Origin: Glebionis coronaria
Lineage: Eukaryota; Streptophyta; Magnoliopsida; Asterales; Asteraceae
Assembly: GCA_025667525.1 (NCBI GenBank)
Contig: CM046879.1
Location: forward strand, 386,345,039-386,409,038
Direction: 5' to 3'
DNA length: 64,000 nucleotides
Part shown: in pieces, positions 12,105 to 23,639 of the stretch
How positions within the stretch are numbered: the stretch's first letter is position 1
How the letters are laid out: each line of letters opens with the position of its first letter
The notes under the pieces: model-generated
What the model was told of the DNA's origin: nothing
Database searches by the model: none
What the model saw: the letters and a program-made list of their open reading frames with translations, nothing else
Translations under genes and position numbers: made by a program

Positions 12105-14017
12105 TAATAACCCGATTTTACTAGATTAAAAATTCGTTTTCTCGGTGTCTAATCCAATTGATCTCCGGTTAAATGTGTGACCCAATTGTTTTTGGTTAAG
12201 AAAAATGGAAGTTTGGTTATCTATTTCTACTAAAACGGTAAAAGCGAAACGTAGTAAAAATAAACTAAGAACAAATAACTAATAATAAAGGAGCAAAACA
12301 AATAATAAAACGTAAATTTAAAACAAAACAATTAATAAAAATAAAACTAAACGAATAAATTAACTTTCGACTAAAAAATAAAATTAACTTAATGAAAAAG
12401 GAGAAAATAAAACTAAGAGGGAACTTTAAAACTAAACGAGATAAAAGCTAAAGCGGGCACTAAATAAAAGATAAAACTTAAACTTTAGGAAAAAAATACT
12501 AATACTAAAAATTGATGAAAAATTCAACTAAAAATACGTGACTTTCACAATATGAAAACTATCACAATATGAAAAACTATCACAACATGAAAACTATCAC
12601 AATATGAAAACCTATCACAATATGAAAACTATCACAATATGAAAAACTATCACAATATGAAAACTATCATAATATGAAAACTATCACAATATGAAAACTA
12701 TCACAATATGAAAACTATCACAATATGAAAACTATCACAATATGAAAACTATCACAATATGAAAACCTAACACAATATGGCTGTCAAAATTTGGGCAGCA
12801 TTTCGTCGCAATATACCTTAAATCCCGATAGCAATCCACGATGCCAGGGGCAATCGCAATCCTCGATCAGAATAAGGGAATATTATAACACTTAGATCGC
12901 AAAGTAGAACCCCTTGGGTTATTGCGATCGCAATGAAGCTGTCGGAATGAGGTTGCCACAATGTCAAAACCCAAATGATATTGTGATGGAAAGATCACAA
13001 TATTCAGATGGAGTAAAAATAAGCATAAAAATCAAATAAGCACTTTAACCAAAAATTAAACCAAAACAACAATAAGAAGAACAAAATAAGCTATGAATTT
13101 AAAAACTTTCAAGATAACAAATAAGCAAAATTTATAAATTGAACTAAAAGAAAAAGATTAAACTTTAAAAAGATAAACCCTTTAAAAACACTTAAATGAA
13201 AATAAGCTAGACACGAATTAAGCAAAAAGGAAAATAAGCTAAGACCATGAATCACACGAAATGATAATAACAAAAAGATAAGAACTTTAATCAAATTAAG
13301 CATAAAGATGAAAACTTGAAGATTAATCAAACAAGACAATAGATTTTTAAAAACAAGAAGAGAAGAATGAGAATGATTATGAAAAACTTGATTAAAAATG
13401 AAGATTCAACAAAAAAATATTAAAACTTACTTGGAATTAAAAGACTTGAAATTAAAGACAATAAAGTAAATTGACAATATGAAAGTGCATGAAATAAAGT
13501 GGAGAGCTAAGCTGTCAGTTTAGATAACACCTCCAAAATGAGAAGGAGGGTTAGTATTTATAGGGGAAGGAGATGTTGGTAGGTGGTTGGAAGGTTCCTT
13601 CTTTCTTTCTTTCTTTAGTCTTCATGTCTTTGACAATAAACTCTTCATTCTCGACTTTGTCTCGGGATTTGTCGATGGATAAATTGAACTCGTCTTATAA
13701 TTTCGTCACTTATTAGACTTGAGTTCTTCGACTTCATTAAACTTTCGTATTTAGACCCTTTCTTCGATAAATATTCAGAATATGCCTTCGACTTCCGTTC
13801 TTTTTGCACTCTTGATCTTTTGACTTTGTCTTTTGTCTTTTTCTTCGATAAAAGCCCGTGAAAGACCGTGTTTTCTTCCCTTTTCACATTTTGATCCTAA
13901 ATCAAAACAAAAACACAAACCACGCATAATTCTGACATTTACGACATAAACTATACGTTTTGGCTTGGTTATTATTATAATTAAGTGGTAAAAGGATAAG
14001 TGTTTTCACACTTATTA
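12105..14017 (-). repeat. left (3') LTR of element C
   Basis: A 1913-bp LTR starting TAATAACCC and ending CACTTATTA on the plus strand. It is homologous to the middle and right LTRs. It contains a 17-18-bp minisatellite (12546-12780), a cluster of CGCAAT words including the 14-bp palindrome ATTGCGATCGCAAT near 12920, and a terminal hairpin at 13996-14015 (ATAAGTGT/ACACTTAT). Confidence 0.9.
12546..12780. repeat. 17-18-bp minisatellite, 13 units plus partial
   Basis: Tandem units of CACAATATGAAAACTAT with small variants (AAAAACTAT, AAAACCTAT). The homologous arrays in the middle and right LTRs have about 10 and 11 units, so copy number changed after duplication. Confidence 0.9.
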
Positions 14018-14031
14018 AATCCCCTACACTT
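14018..14031 (-). other. polypurine tract next to the left LTR of element C
   Basis: The minus strand reads AGTGTAGGGGATT directly before the LTR start TAATAAGTG. The same tract sits beside the middle LTR at 27636-27649. Confidence 0.8.
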
Positions 14032-16069
14032 GACCATTGCAATTCCCTTATGCAATGTATTAGTTACAAAGAAAGTTTGACATTTTCCATCATAATCAAT
14101 CCACCTTGGCCTTTATTAAACACAAGACATTAAGTAAACTAAAGGAGATAGAAAATTGCAAAATATTTAAAGGAAGAAAACAAGTAAAGAAATCAAAGAC
14201 ATACATTGGGGTTTTGGATGTCATGAATGTTTATCACCCTCAAGTTTCACGTTCCCCACACCAAGCTTATAAACGAGATCATTGTTATTATAAGTTAGTA
14301 AACTAACACGAACTCATGTGGCCCAATTATTCACTTAGACTCCCTTATTCCTAGGTGTATCTCTTATATTTTATGATTGTCTTGAATGATCACGAGGATG
14401 CATTGTTTGACTTATTTCGATAGTTTATTTAGGCCGAAAATAAAGTGGGACGATATAAATAATAGTTAGGTAAAGGACAAAATCTTTTAAAACTGCTTCT
14501 CAGGACCTCATAAAGTTCATATCTTGGCATAACTTGCTTCACGATTTGAGACCTTTCTTGGACCAATAATGGTCTTCTCTTCATAATAGGAATTTCTTCA
14601 CTTGAACTTTTTGAGAGATTCTTCATACTTGGACCACGACTTCTTCATTTTTCTCCAATCTTTATTTTGGATTTTAATGTACAAAGATCCGCCTCCTTTT
14701 AGGACTTGGATCTATTTATCCTCATACCTTGCTAGGGTCTTTTCGGATAGGCTTCTCCATGATCTTTAGGGGAGTATTTGCTTTTCATCGTGTGTCTCGA
14801 TCCTACATATTGAGTTTTGATAAATGATACTTCACATCACTTGGCATCTTTAGCAAAAAAATGTAGCCCTCATGCCTTGTTAGGGCCTTTTCGGACTCGC
14901 CAATCTTTGCATCCCGCTTCAATAAGTTATGCCTTGGCTATGAACTATAATTAATACCGAGCAAATTTTAAACGATCTTGGGCTAGAAGCTAAGTAACTT
15001 TTGAAATCGTACAACCTTATTTATTGCAATTAAATCTATTAGCAAGCGATGGGAGAAAAAGCTTATAATTAACTCACATAAATTCATGAAAGAATACCAA
15101 ACTTATAATTGACTCTATCATCTCTCGTTCTCCACAATTTAAAATCTCAAGGAATGAGACTCGTGGATGCTTAGCCTATTAAATCAAAGTTTTGGGTTTT
15201 CAAGTCATCTATAGGATCTTGCAAATTCTTAGACTCTTTCAAGTTTAGAATTCGCATTTTAAAGTTCCCTTGATAAACGACTTTCTAGGATCAATTATAG
15301 GAACTTGCGAAAAGTTCTTGTTCTTAACCCGTAAGAGTTAAGACTTTCGTGTTTTAAAGTACCCTATATAAAAGCCTAGCAAAACTTGACTTAAACACGT
15401 TAAGGATACTAGCTAGAGTAAACTTGGTTAAGTAAACTCGGGTTGAGTCAAAAGATTCATGACGTTGAAAAATTAATACACTTTATTAAAATTTATTCTA
15501 GCAAAGAAAGTAAATAACGATGGAAAAGGAAAATGCTACTATACTACTAGGCCAAAATAGATTAAAAATTTTGAAAAATGTCGAAAAATCAAATTTTTCG
15601 TTTAAAATGAGGACGAATTAATGGAAAAACCCACTTACTTCGATATAAGTCCCCCTACACTTGATATAAACATTGTCCTTAATGTTTAAGCATGTGGGAG
15701 TAAACTCCCCTACACATAGGACATTGTGCACGTTGTTTAAATCTTTCTAAGGGAAGGACAACTATAGTGATTTCAATGTGAATATATAAGATATGAAATA
15801 TTGAATCACGAGAGTTTAGGATAGAACCGAGAAGATGGGTACATGGAATCATGGGTCGTCAAAAGTCATCAAGAATGGATCTTTGAAAGCTTAAATCCCT
15901 GCATATGATAAGAAAGAAAACAACAAACATATACTAGGGTCTCCCCTACACTTATTAGAAAAACGGAATAAAAGGATAGATAATCGGGTTGCCTCCCAAA
16001 AAGCGCTTGTTTTTGTTAACCGAGTCACGAGCCTGACTCGGCCCTAAATTAAATTGTCCATAGGGAAGC
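14032..16069 (-). other. non-coding 3' part of element C internal region 1
   Basis: No coding frame is supported. It is homologous to about 27650-29725 in unit 2. It holds three further copies of the polypurine-like word CCCCTACAC (plus strand) at about 15652, 15707 and 15943. Unit 2 carries an extra stretch of about 50 bp near 28180 that is absent here. Confidence 0.7.
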
Positions 16070-17276
16070 CTAAAATTTAATACCGGGATCAAAGACCTTA
16101 TCCTCGTTCCTGGAGGAAAATAATAAAGGAGAGGCATGAGGATAAGTCTTGAAGGGTAGAAAAGTCCTTTCAACATACGAAAAGTATGTGAAATCATGAT
16201 CCACGGGAGGTGGGGTGGGTAGAGGAATCAAAATGTCAGCCCCAAAAGACATATGAGTATCACTGAACGGTAAAGCCGTAAAGGTGTCAATCAAAGAATG
16301 GTCAACGTCACCTCCCGGGTCAAAGCACTCATCCTCATGAACATGAATCTCTTCGATTTCTTCATCATAGATAGGCTCGTCGAACCAAGGTTTGTCGTTC
16401 CCCTCATTGAGGATTTTAGAAACTCTCTCGAAGAGATCACGATCAAGTACAAAACCCTCATTCATATGTGGGGATTGTTGATAAGTAAAATCCTCACGAA
16501 TGTGGTAAACGTAATTCTCATTAGAGGAGTGTTGATTAGGTAACTCCTCGAGAATTGGATGTTTGGTCATGTGAGTTGGTTCGTCATTGTTATAAAAAAT
16601 AAGACGTTCCAACTCATCAAGTTCGGCCTTGATATTGGAAAAATCATCCTTACTCGTAGGTGGAAGTGGAGGTAAAAGAGCTAGCGCTCGGTCGATAATT
16701 TCCTCAACCCCGGGATCGAAGACGAAATCATAATACTCACCACCTGTTGAACTCTTGTTGGGAGAATCAATTATCGCTTGTGGACTTGTGAGTATGTGAT
16801 CATTGACTAGCGAAGCGACCTCGCCCGTAAGCTCCGCAAAAGTCGGTACATCACAAACTTCCTCAAATAAGTTGTCGAGACAAAATTCACTAATCTCACT
16901 CGATGTATCACAATCCTTAGACGCATTTGGGATATCGATTTGAGGAGGTGCAATTTTACTAGGACATTGAGCAACAAGATCATTTCAAGAAATAGTAGTC
17001 TCATCGTCATCATCATTATAATAGTATGGATGCACAGGAGGAGGAGTATAAGTCTCGATATTCAATATTTGCTCTTGTCGGCATACCCTTTCCACGATAG
17101 CTGGGAGGCGATCTAGAATTTCAGCCAAATTAGTGAGAAGTTCCGCACTTATTCCAAAAGAAGGTTGATGAACGACGGAGTATTGTGGGGGCTCAAAATT
17201 TTGAAAATCGGAATTATAGCACGGATGTGGCTCATAATTCATCGGTTGAGAAGAATTAGAACACGGATGTGGTTCA
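16070..17276 (-). pseudogene. element C zinc-ribbon/acidic protein, unit 1, C-terminal part
   Basis: Downstream half of the only protein of unit 1, cut at 17276 by the Helitron. 17242-16985 encodes a Pro/Tyr-rich stretch, a short helical segment (LLTNLAEILDRLPAIVERV) and an acidic DDDDE run. After a TGA that unit 2 also has at the equivalent place, reading continues into 16612-16070 with DECFDPGGD, FLPFKTYP and a C-terminal VFDPGIKF. I recognise the style from hypothetical proteins of Anthemideae genomes. It has no known enzyme domain. Its function is unknown. Confidence 0.7.
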
Positions 17277-20200
17277 TTACCCCTTTAATACATTAAGGGG
17301 AATGTATAAATCATGAATAAACAATAATATAAGTGATGTGAGGAAAACAGGAACTAAAACATTATCTCCCGTCCATTTGTCCTCCCCCTTCATCTTCACC
17401 CTCTATTATAACTCTCTCCCAGCCATCCATTCATCAGATTCACATCTTCACCGTCTATTGTGTGGAAATTAAAGTCATGGGTATGACTTGGTTTCATGAA
17501 CACTCATTGTAACCGTTAGATGTATTGCTTCCTGTTCGTTGATATGTTGAATGGTTCACACTCTTTGTAACCGTTCGATCTATTTCTCCTGTTCGTTGAT
17601 ATGTTGAATGGTTAACATATTATCTCACAACCCTATCTCACTCACTCTTTGTCTCTCTCTCTAAAAAGATCTCATCGCAGATCTAATCTGATGGGCATCT
17701 CTCTCTCTAAAAAGATCTAATTAGCAGATAGACATATTGAAGTGGGTTGAAACCCATGATTTATTGGGTTTGATGGAAACCCTATATTATTGGGTTTGAT
17801 GGAACCCCTAATTTTTGATGAGGTTTGGCACTTGAATGGTATTCTTTGCTTCTGGGTTTGTGAGTTTTCTGTTTTAAATTTAGCTCGAGGCTACTTTTAT
17901 TGATTGATCTTTGCGGCTTATCAAACTTGAAAAAAATGTATGCGTTCTCCTGTTTGGTTAAATGATTTTCAGGGGCTGTAAGAGAGGGCGATACATTTTA
18001 AGATTGGTTTATCAGATGATATATTGTTCATATGAATTCGTGAATCTCTTTTTTTAACTTTAGAATAATATATGGCTGTTCTTGGGGCTTTTTATTGTTT
18101 GACACTATTGGTATAACCTGTCGCTTGGCATGGCAGGTCTTTGGAACTGCAGCCGCGACGAGTTGACCATTTGTTTGTGTTGCTGCTACGAACTGATTCC
18201 AGCTTTGCGACTTTTTTTAATGTTCATAAGCCTGATAAGTTGATAAAGTCATAAACACGCAATGTTATTGGCCTGGTAAACTCATAAAGTGATAAATACG
18301 AGTGTTGTATTTTAGGCTCATTTGGTACGGTTTTGTTGTCATTGTGCAAGGCGTACAGTGATACTCACGCGTGTTTGACGTTAATAGTATCGATTGTATC
18401 TGATTACCTCACGTGATTATTTTGTTGTTGGACTGTACAATTGTTCAGGCTGTGATGACCTTGAACTTCCCGGGTTAAACCCGAGATTACACATATTTTG
18501 GCGGGGTAACATCTCAAGGTTGCAGCCATAGCGTGTGTATCCGGTTTTTCCTGAAGGCTTTCTTGTCTGAGCCTACCATGGTTATTCCTCGAAATGGAAG
18601 TAAATTACTTTTTGTACGTCCATTGGTTCTCGCTGATGGCATACGTCCATTGGTTCTAGCTGATTATTTGACACCATTGGTATAACCCGTCGCTTGGCAT
18701 AATAGGTCTTTGGAACTGCAGTCGCGACGGGTTGGCCATTTGTTTGTGTTGCTGCTACGAACTGATTCCAGCATTAGCCTCTAAAAATATCCAGTCTCTT
18801 TTCAAATGGATATTGGCGGTGACTATTGTAACCGCTTTTTGTAGAAACGGTGTTTGGCTGCTCTTAAAACAGTTGCCAAACACCCTAAGTAATGCTTTAT
18901 TTTTTTATTGACTTAATTTGATTTTCGTGTATAGGAGCAGCGTGTCAAATATTCTAGCTGTTATCGACTTTGGTGATGCAGTTTGATGCCACGTGTTCTT
19001 ACATGTTGCTTATATCGACCATGCTGGTGCGAGGTTGCGGGTTTATTAGTGTGGGTGTGGGTCCGGGTTTGCTGGTGCAGGATTTCTGCTTATGGTTTCG
19101 ATGCGCTTTGCGCCTTTGCTAATGACTGTTTCCGTGATACTTGGCGATGAAGATGCTTTTACATATGTGTGTTTATAATTGGTCATGGTCAGTGAATTCG
19201 ACCCGTATTAGTTATAATTGGTCATCGTAGTGAAGAAAATAAACCTATTGCACGCTGCAGTGTTACAAAGCTTCTATTTTTGTATTAGTTATAAACGCTC
19301 CTTCAGTGTGCGTCTAATGTCCAGGTTGTCAGAAAACGTCTTTTAGATGAATGTACAAAAGAATCAGGCTATGTTAATATTGAAGGTTATCACTATTTTT
19401 TCAACTTGCTATTTAATATGTTGATACAACATACAAGTAAGCCTTTTGTTATTCTTTCATATTTTATAAGCGACTTCATGGTGTTCGAGGACGCAACCCG
19501 GAAACGGCAGCAAGGTCATGCCATATAAAAAATTAGAGGTAATTATTTTGGATAGAGAGAGTTGGGTACAATTATACTAAATAGAAGAGATGAACTTTTA
19601 ATGTTATTTTCAACTATGAATTTGTAGGCCGATGACGCATCCTATGGGGCAGAAAACGAGACCACGAAAGGTCGCACGCATATTTCCCAGCATACAATCA
19701 AAGGAGAGCTCCTGCTAAGGTGGAATAGTGGAATACTACTGTTTGTCGAAAAGTTCGTGTCCGATCATTTTCTGCCATCCGTATACGTGGAAGGACTGCA
19801 AAAGACACTATCACGTAAGTTCTATGAAACCTTCCGGTTAGTGAGTTTTAACGTTTAATAAGGATTGGTGTTGGACTATGAATATCAGGGTATATTTACA
19901 TGTGTCTGATCTTGCAGGAACCTTGAATAAGAGCTGAAAAAAGGAAATTTCTTGCAAGTTGAAAATGTCGGAAAGCATCCAACACAGCGGCTTATGCGCA
20001 ACTTAATCAAGAATAACATATCGGTCTGAAAATTACTATGTCATAAGTACTATGTTTGCTTACTGTTGTGAAAATATGAAATATACATTAAATAATGATT
20101 TTTGTTTAAATTATAATTTTTTGCTGACCACGGGTAAAAAAGAAGCTGTCTACATATCAGATCATTTCGTAAAACGCGTTATCGTGTGTGTTGTTTTCTG

Positions 20201-21841
20201 ATATTATTAACCTTTGAGGATATATAATAGACATAAAATTTTAGCCCATGTGTTGGTGGCGGGAACTGACCAAAATTTAGCATGATGTTGTCTTATGTCT
20301 TTGCTAAAAAATCACTTTTGTCAGTTATGAATTTCTATGTATGTTTTAACTGTTTCTTTTTTTTCCTATCAGGCATGCGATATACTTATTCCGTGGTGAT
20401 CAGTGACAAACGAAAATCCCTTTTTAGCTAATGGGATGATAATAAGCACGGTGCACAAGTTGTTGTGACTTACGGCATATAGAGGGTAAACAAGGTATCT
20501 TTTGAAACTTTCTTGCTTATATAAGCTTATCATGACATGCTAAGCTTATATTAGCGCAAATGTTTTGAAGTACGCCAAAAAATGATCTTATGAAACATAG
20601 GCTGAAAACCAAATGAGCCACAGGCCCTTGATATAACCTTAGACTTACGGCATATAGAGGGTAAACAAGGTATCTAAATGGATAAAATTGTTATATGCTT
20701 AAAACTCTATGGTTGTTCTATGATGAGGGGTGTTCGTTAAAATTATATCACGTTGGCGGCTTACATTTCAGAATCTCAAGCTTATGTTCGTGCAAATGTT
20801 TTGAAGTACACCAAAAAATGATCTTATGAAACATAGGCTGAAACCCAAATGAGCCACAACCCCGCGATATGACCTTAGACAAACGCGCCCGAGTTATGAT
20901 TTAAATGATTTTTGCATGGGTATCATGCCACTTTGCTAATTAGATTTTTTATTTCATAATCAATCTTTGTTGCGAGTGATCACAAATATTCAGTTGTGTT
21001 AATTTTTTAAGGAGTGGTGGAGAACCGACAAGTGGAGCTCCTAAAAAAGAGTTGTCGACTGAAGCGCCAAAACCATCACTCGACGAGCTTAAAAAAAGTC
21101 TCAAAAAGGTGTTGCTTTTAACTTTCTATGAGTTACCTTATCGTTTTCAATACTAACACATTTGGTATTTCAACTTTATGTTCTCGATTTGCCTCACGAG
21201 CCTTGACGCACTTACTACTCCACTATTGTTAAACTTACTATCTTTTATATGCTAAAACTGTGAATTTTCAAGGCACCCTTTATGATAAAAGCATAATAAA
21301 AGGGGTCTTTGGCTGCTGTTAAAACACCCATTCTGCTGCAAAGGGGTGTTTGGCTACTGTTAAACCAGGAACCAAACACACCTACTCGACAAAATATGTT
21401 TTCGGCTACTTTTGAATGATGTGAAATAGTGATGCTAACAATTTACCAATTAGGATATAGATTTTTTTAATGAAACCGAGGTTTAAAATTATGTATAAAT
21501 GTGTTACTTTTTTTATGTGCAGGTTGATTTAGGCTTCGGTGTCGACTATTTTGTTGAGGTATTTGCTTTGTTGAAAGAACTTTAGAAGGAGAACTACAAG
21601 TCCACTACAAACTGGGATCTTCTTTTAATATGTCTTGAAGCACCAATTGTTTCATTTATGCCGTGTTGTCTGATATTCAAGTAGATGATACCTATTCTTT
21701 TTTAAGATGCTGATGTCTGCACAGTGATAACTGTTTTTGGGTGATATGGTGTGTCTGCGTTAGGCTTACCTCCTTCCACCCTCTCACTTTATAAACATCG
21801 CACCAAAATGCCCCGTTGCGGAGCGCGGGCATTAATCCTCG
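17277..21841. mobile_element. Helitron-like insertion (4.6 kb), no Rep/helicase seen
   Basis: The uninterrupted site in unit 2 (GGTTCATAATAATTC near 30930) shows a clean insertion between A and T with no target duplication. The left end is TTACCCCTTTAATACATT, followed by AAGGGG. The right end has a GC-rich foldback GCCC...GGGC (21810-21830), a short spacer ATTAATC, and CTCG before the host T. This is the Helitron pattern, but with TT instead of TC and CTCG instead of CTRR. The inside has repeated blocks (18118-18210 with 18686-18770; 20468-20495 with 20647-20675; 20560-20640 with 20795-20880). No Rep, helicase or other recognisable protein is visible, so it is probably non-autonomous. Confidence 0.7.
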
Positions 21842-22390
21842 TAATAATTCATCGGTTGACAATAAGAAGTATCGTGAGGGCCCCCACAATGATTGCAACA
21901 CGGGTATTCAGAAAAACACGGTGCGTCTTGTGGATAGCTATTACCATTGTCATAATTGTAACATGTTTCTTGCTCGTCATGCGACGGGTATCGAATAGGA
22001 CACACAATATGCCAATGAGAATTGCTTCCACAATATATGCGGGGGGGGGGGGGGGAGTGGGTATTGAGAAAAGCCCGGTGCGTCTTGTGGATAGCTATTA
22101 CCATTGTCATAATTGTAACCCGTTTCTTGCTCGTCATGCGACGGGTATCGAATAGGAAACACAATATGCCAATAAGAATCGCTTCCACAATATATGCAAG
22201 GGGAGGGGGGAGTGGGTGGATTAGAAGAAAAGGATGAGATAGTCGAATTGCACGATGGACAAAATCCAAAATGGGAAAATTGTGAATCGGAAACGGTTGG
22301 AAGATCTTTTCCGCACTGCTCGCAATAACACAAATCACCTGATTCGACATCATATAATCGTCCCCTACACCTTCTGCAATACGAATCCAT
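21842..22390 (-). pseudogene. element C zinc-ribbon protein, unit 1, N-terminal part
   Basis: Starts at ATG 22390 (MDSYCRRCRGRLYD). It shows successive CxxC pairs: CRRC, CEQC, CPSC, CIYC and, after the duplicated block, CCNHCGG...C, suggesting several zinc ribbons or knuckles. An internal duplication of about 157 bp (21901-22214) carries a run of 15 G at 22041-22055. On the coding strand that is poly-C, encoding poly-proline, and its length throws the frame. The Helitron interrupts the gene at 21842, and the frame continues at 17276. Unlike unit 2, the tenth or eleventh codon is intact Arg (CGA). Confidence 0.7.
21901..22214. repeat. 157-bp tandem duplication with poly-G junction (unit 1)
   Basis: Two copies share GGTGCGTCTTGTGGATAGC and CGACGGGTATCGAATAGG, offset by 157 bp, separated by G15 (22041-22055). 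The equivalent block in unit 2 (about 30990-31310) has G27 and an offset of 167 bp. Confidence 0.85.
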
Positions 22391-22658
22391 GAAGAATTAA
22401 AAATAAGAGGGGTTGAGAAAAAGAATTAAACACAATGGAGGATAAAGAGGAATATTTTTGGTGCAAAACTTTGAAAAAGAAATGCTTTTTATGATTTTTT
22501 AAATGTTTTTGTATTTTTTAAATTTTTTTATTTTTATGGATTTTAGAAAAATTTTGAGCAAGAAAAATAAAGTTCAAAAGTGAATGGATCCCAAAAGCCA
22601 ACGCGTCTCTCACAAAAACCGTTAATCTTTATGCAAAGAGCCGGCTGCGGCGCCATTT
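22391..22658 (-). other. leader and primer-binding site of element C unit 1
   Basis: The primer-binding site at 22638-22655 reads TGGCGCCGCAGCCGGCTC on the minus strand, next to the LTR after a 3-base gap. TGGCGCC starts are seen in Tat/Athila-type elements and match tRNA-Asp or Arg-like 3' ends. I cannot choose the tRNA from memory. The rest is an AT-rich leader up to the ATG at 22390. Confidence 0.75.
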
Positions 22659-23098
22659 TAATAACCCGATTTTACTAGATTAAAAATTCGTTTTGTCGGT
22701 GTCTAATCGAATTGATCTCCGGTTAAATGTGTGACTCAATTGTTTTTGGTTAAGAAAAAGGGAAGTTTGGTTATCTATTTCTTCTTAAAAGGTAAAAGCG
22801 AAACGTAATAAAAATAAACCAAGAACAAATAACTAATAATAAAGGAGGAAAACAAATAACAAAACGTAAATTTAAAACAAAACAATTAATAATAATAAAA
22901 CTAAACGAAGAAATTAACTTTTGACTGAAAAATAAAATTAACTTAATGAAAAAGGAGAAAATAAAACTAAGAGGGAACTTTAAAACTAAACGAGATAAAA
23001 GCTAAAGCGGGCACTAAATAAAAGATAAAACTTAAACTTTAGGAAAAAAATACTAATACTAAAAATTGATGAAAAATTCAACTAAAAATATGTGACTT

Positions 23099-23283
23099 TC
23101 ACAATATGAAAACTATCACAATATGAAAAACTATCACAATATGAAAACTATCACAATATGAAAACCTATCACAACATGAAAACTATCACAATATGAAAAA
23201 CTATCACAATATGAAAACTATCACAATATGAAAACTATCACAATATGAAAACTATCACAATATGAAAACCTATCACAATATGG
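23099..23283. repeat. 17-18-bp minisatellite in middle LTR, about 10 units
   Basis: Same CACAATATGAAAACTAT unit family as 12546-12780, with fewer units. Confidence 0.85.
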
Positions 23284-23639
23284 CTGTCAAAATTTTGGGC
23301 AGCATTTCGTCGCAATATACCTTAAATCCCGATCTCCATCCACGATGCTAGGGGCAATCGCAATCCTCGATCGGAATAAGGGACTATTATAACACTTCGA
23401 TCGCAAAGTAGAACCCCTAGCGTTATTGCGATCGCAATGAAGCTGTCGGAATGAGGTTGTTACAATGTCAAAACCCTAATGATATTGTGATGGAAAGATC
23501 ACAATATTCGGATGGAGTAAAAATAAGCATAAAAATCAAATAAGAACTTTAACAAAAAATTAAACCAAAAGAACAATAAGAAGAACAAAATAAGCTATGA
23601 ATTTAAAAACTTTCAAGATACCAAATAAGCAAAATTTAT

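Noticed and set aside
12546..12780. Possible CRISPR-like array
   Set aside because: The units are contiguous 17-18-bp repeats without unique spacers, inside an LTR of a plant element. It is a minisatellite.
19620..19820. Possible captured exon in the Helitron (region around a run reading KRPRKVARIFPS or an alternative frame)
   Set aside because: Neither frame gives a protein I recognise, so I did not call a gene fragment.
21751..22237. Open frames on the plus strand opposite the zinc-ribbon gene
   Set aside because: They are antisense shadows of the element C gene, open because the poly-G and low-complexity codons lack stops. They show no domain and no conserved start.
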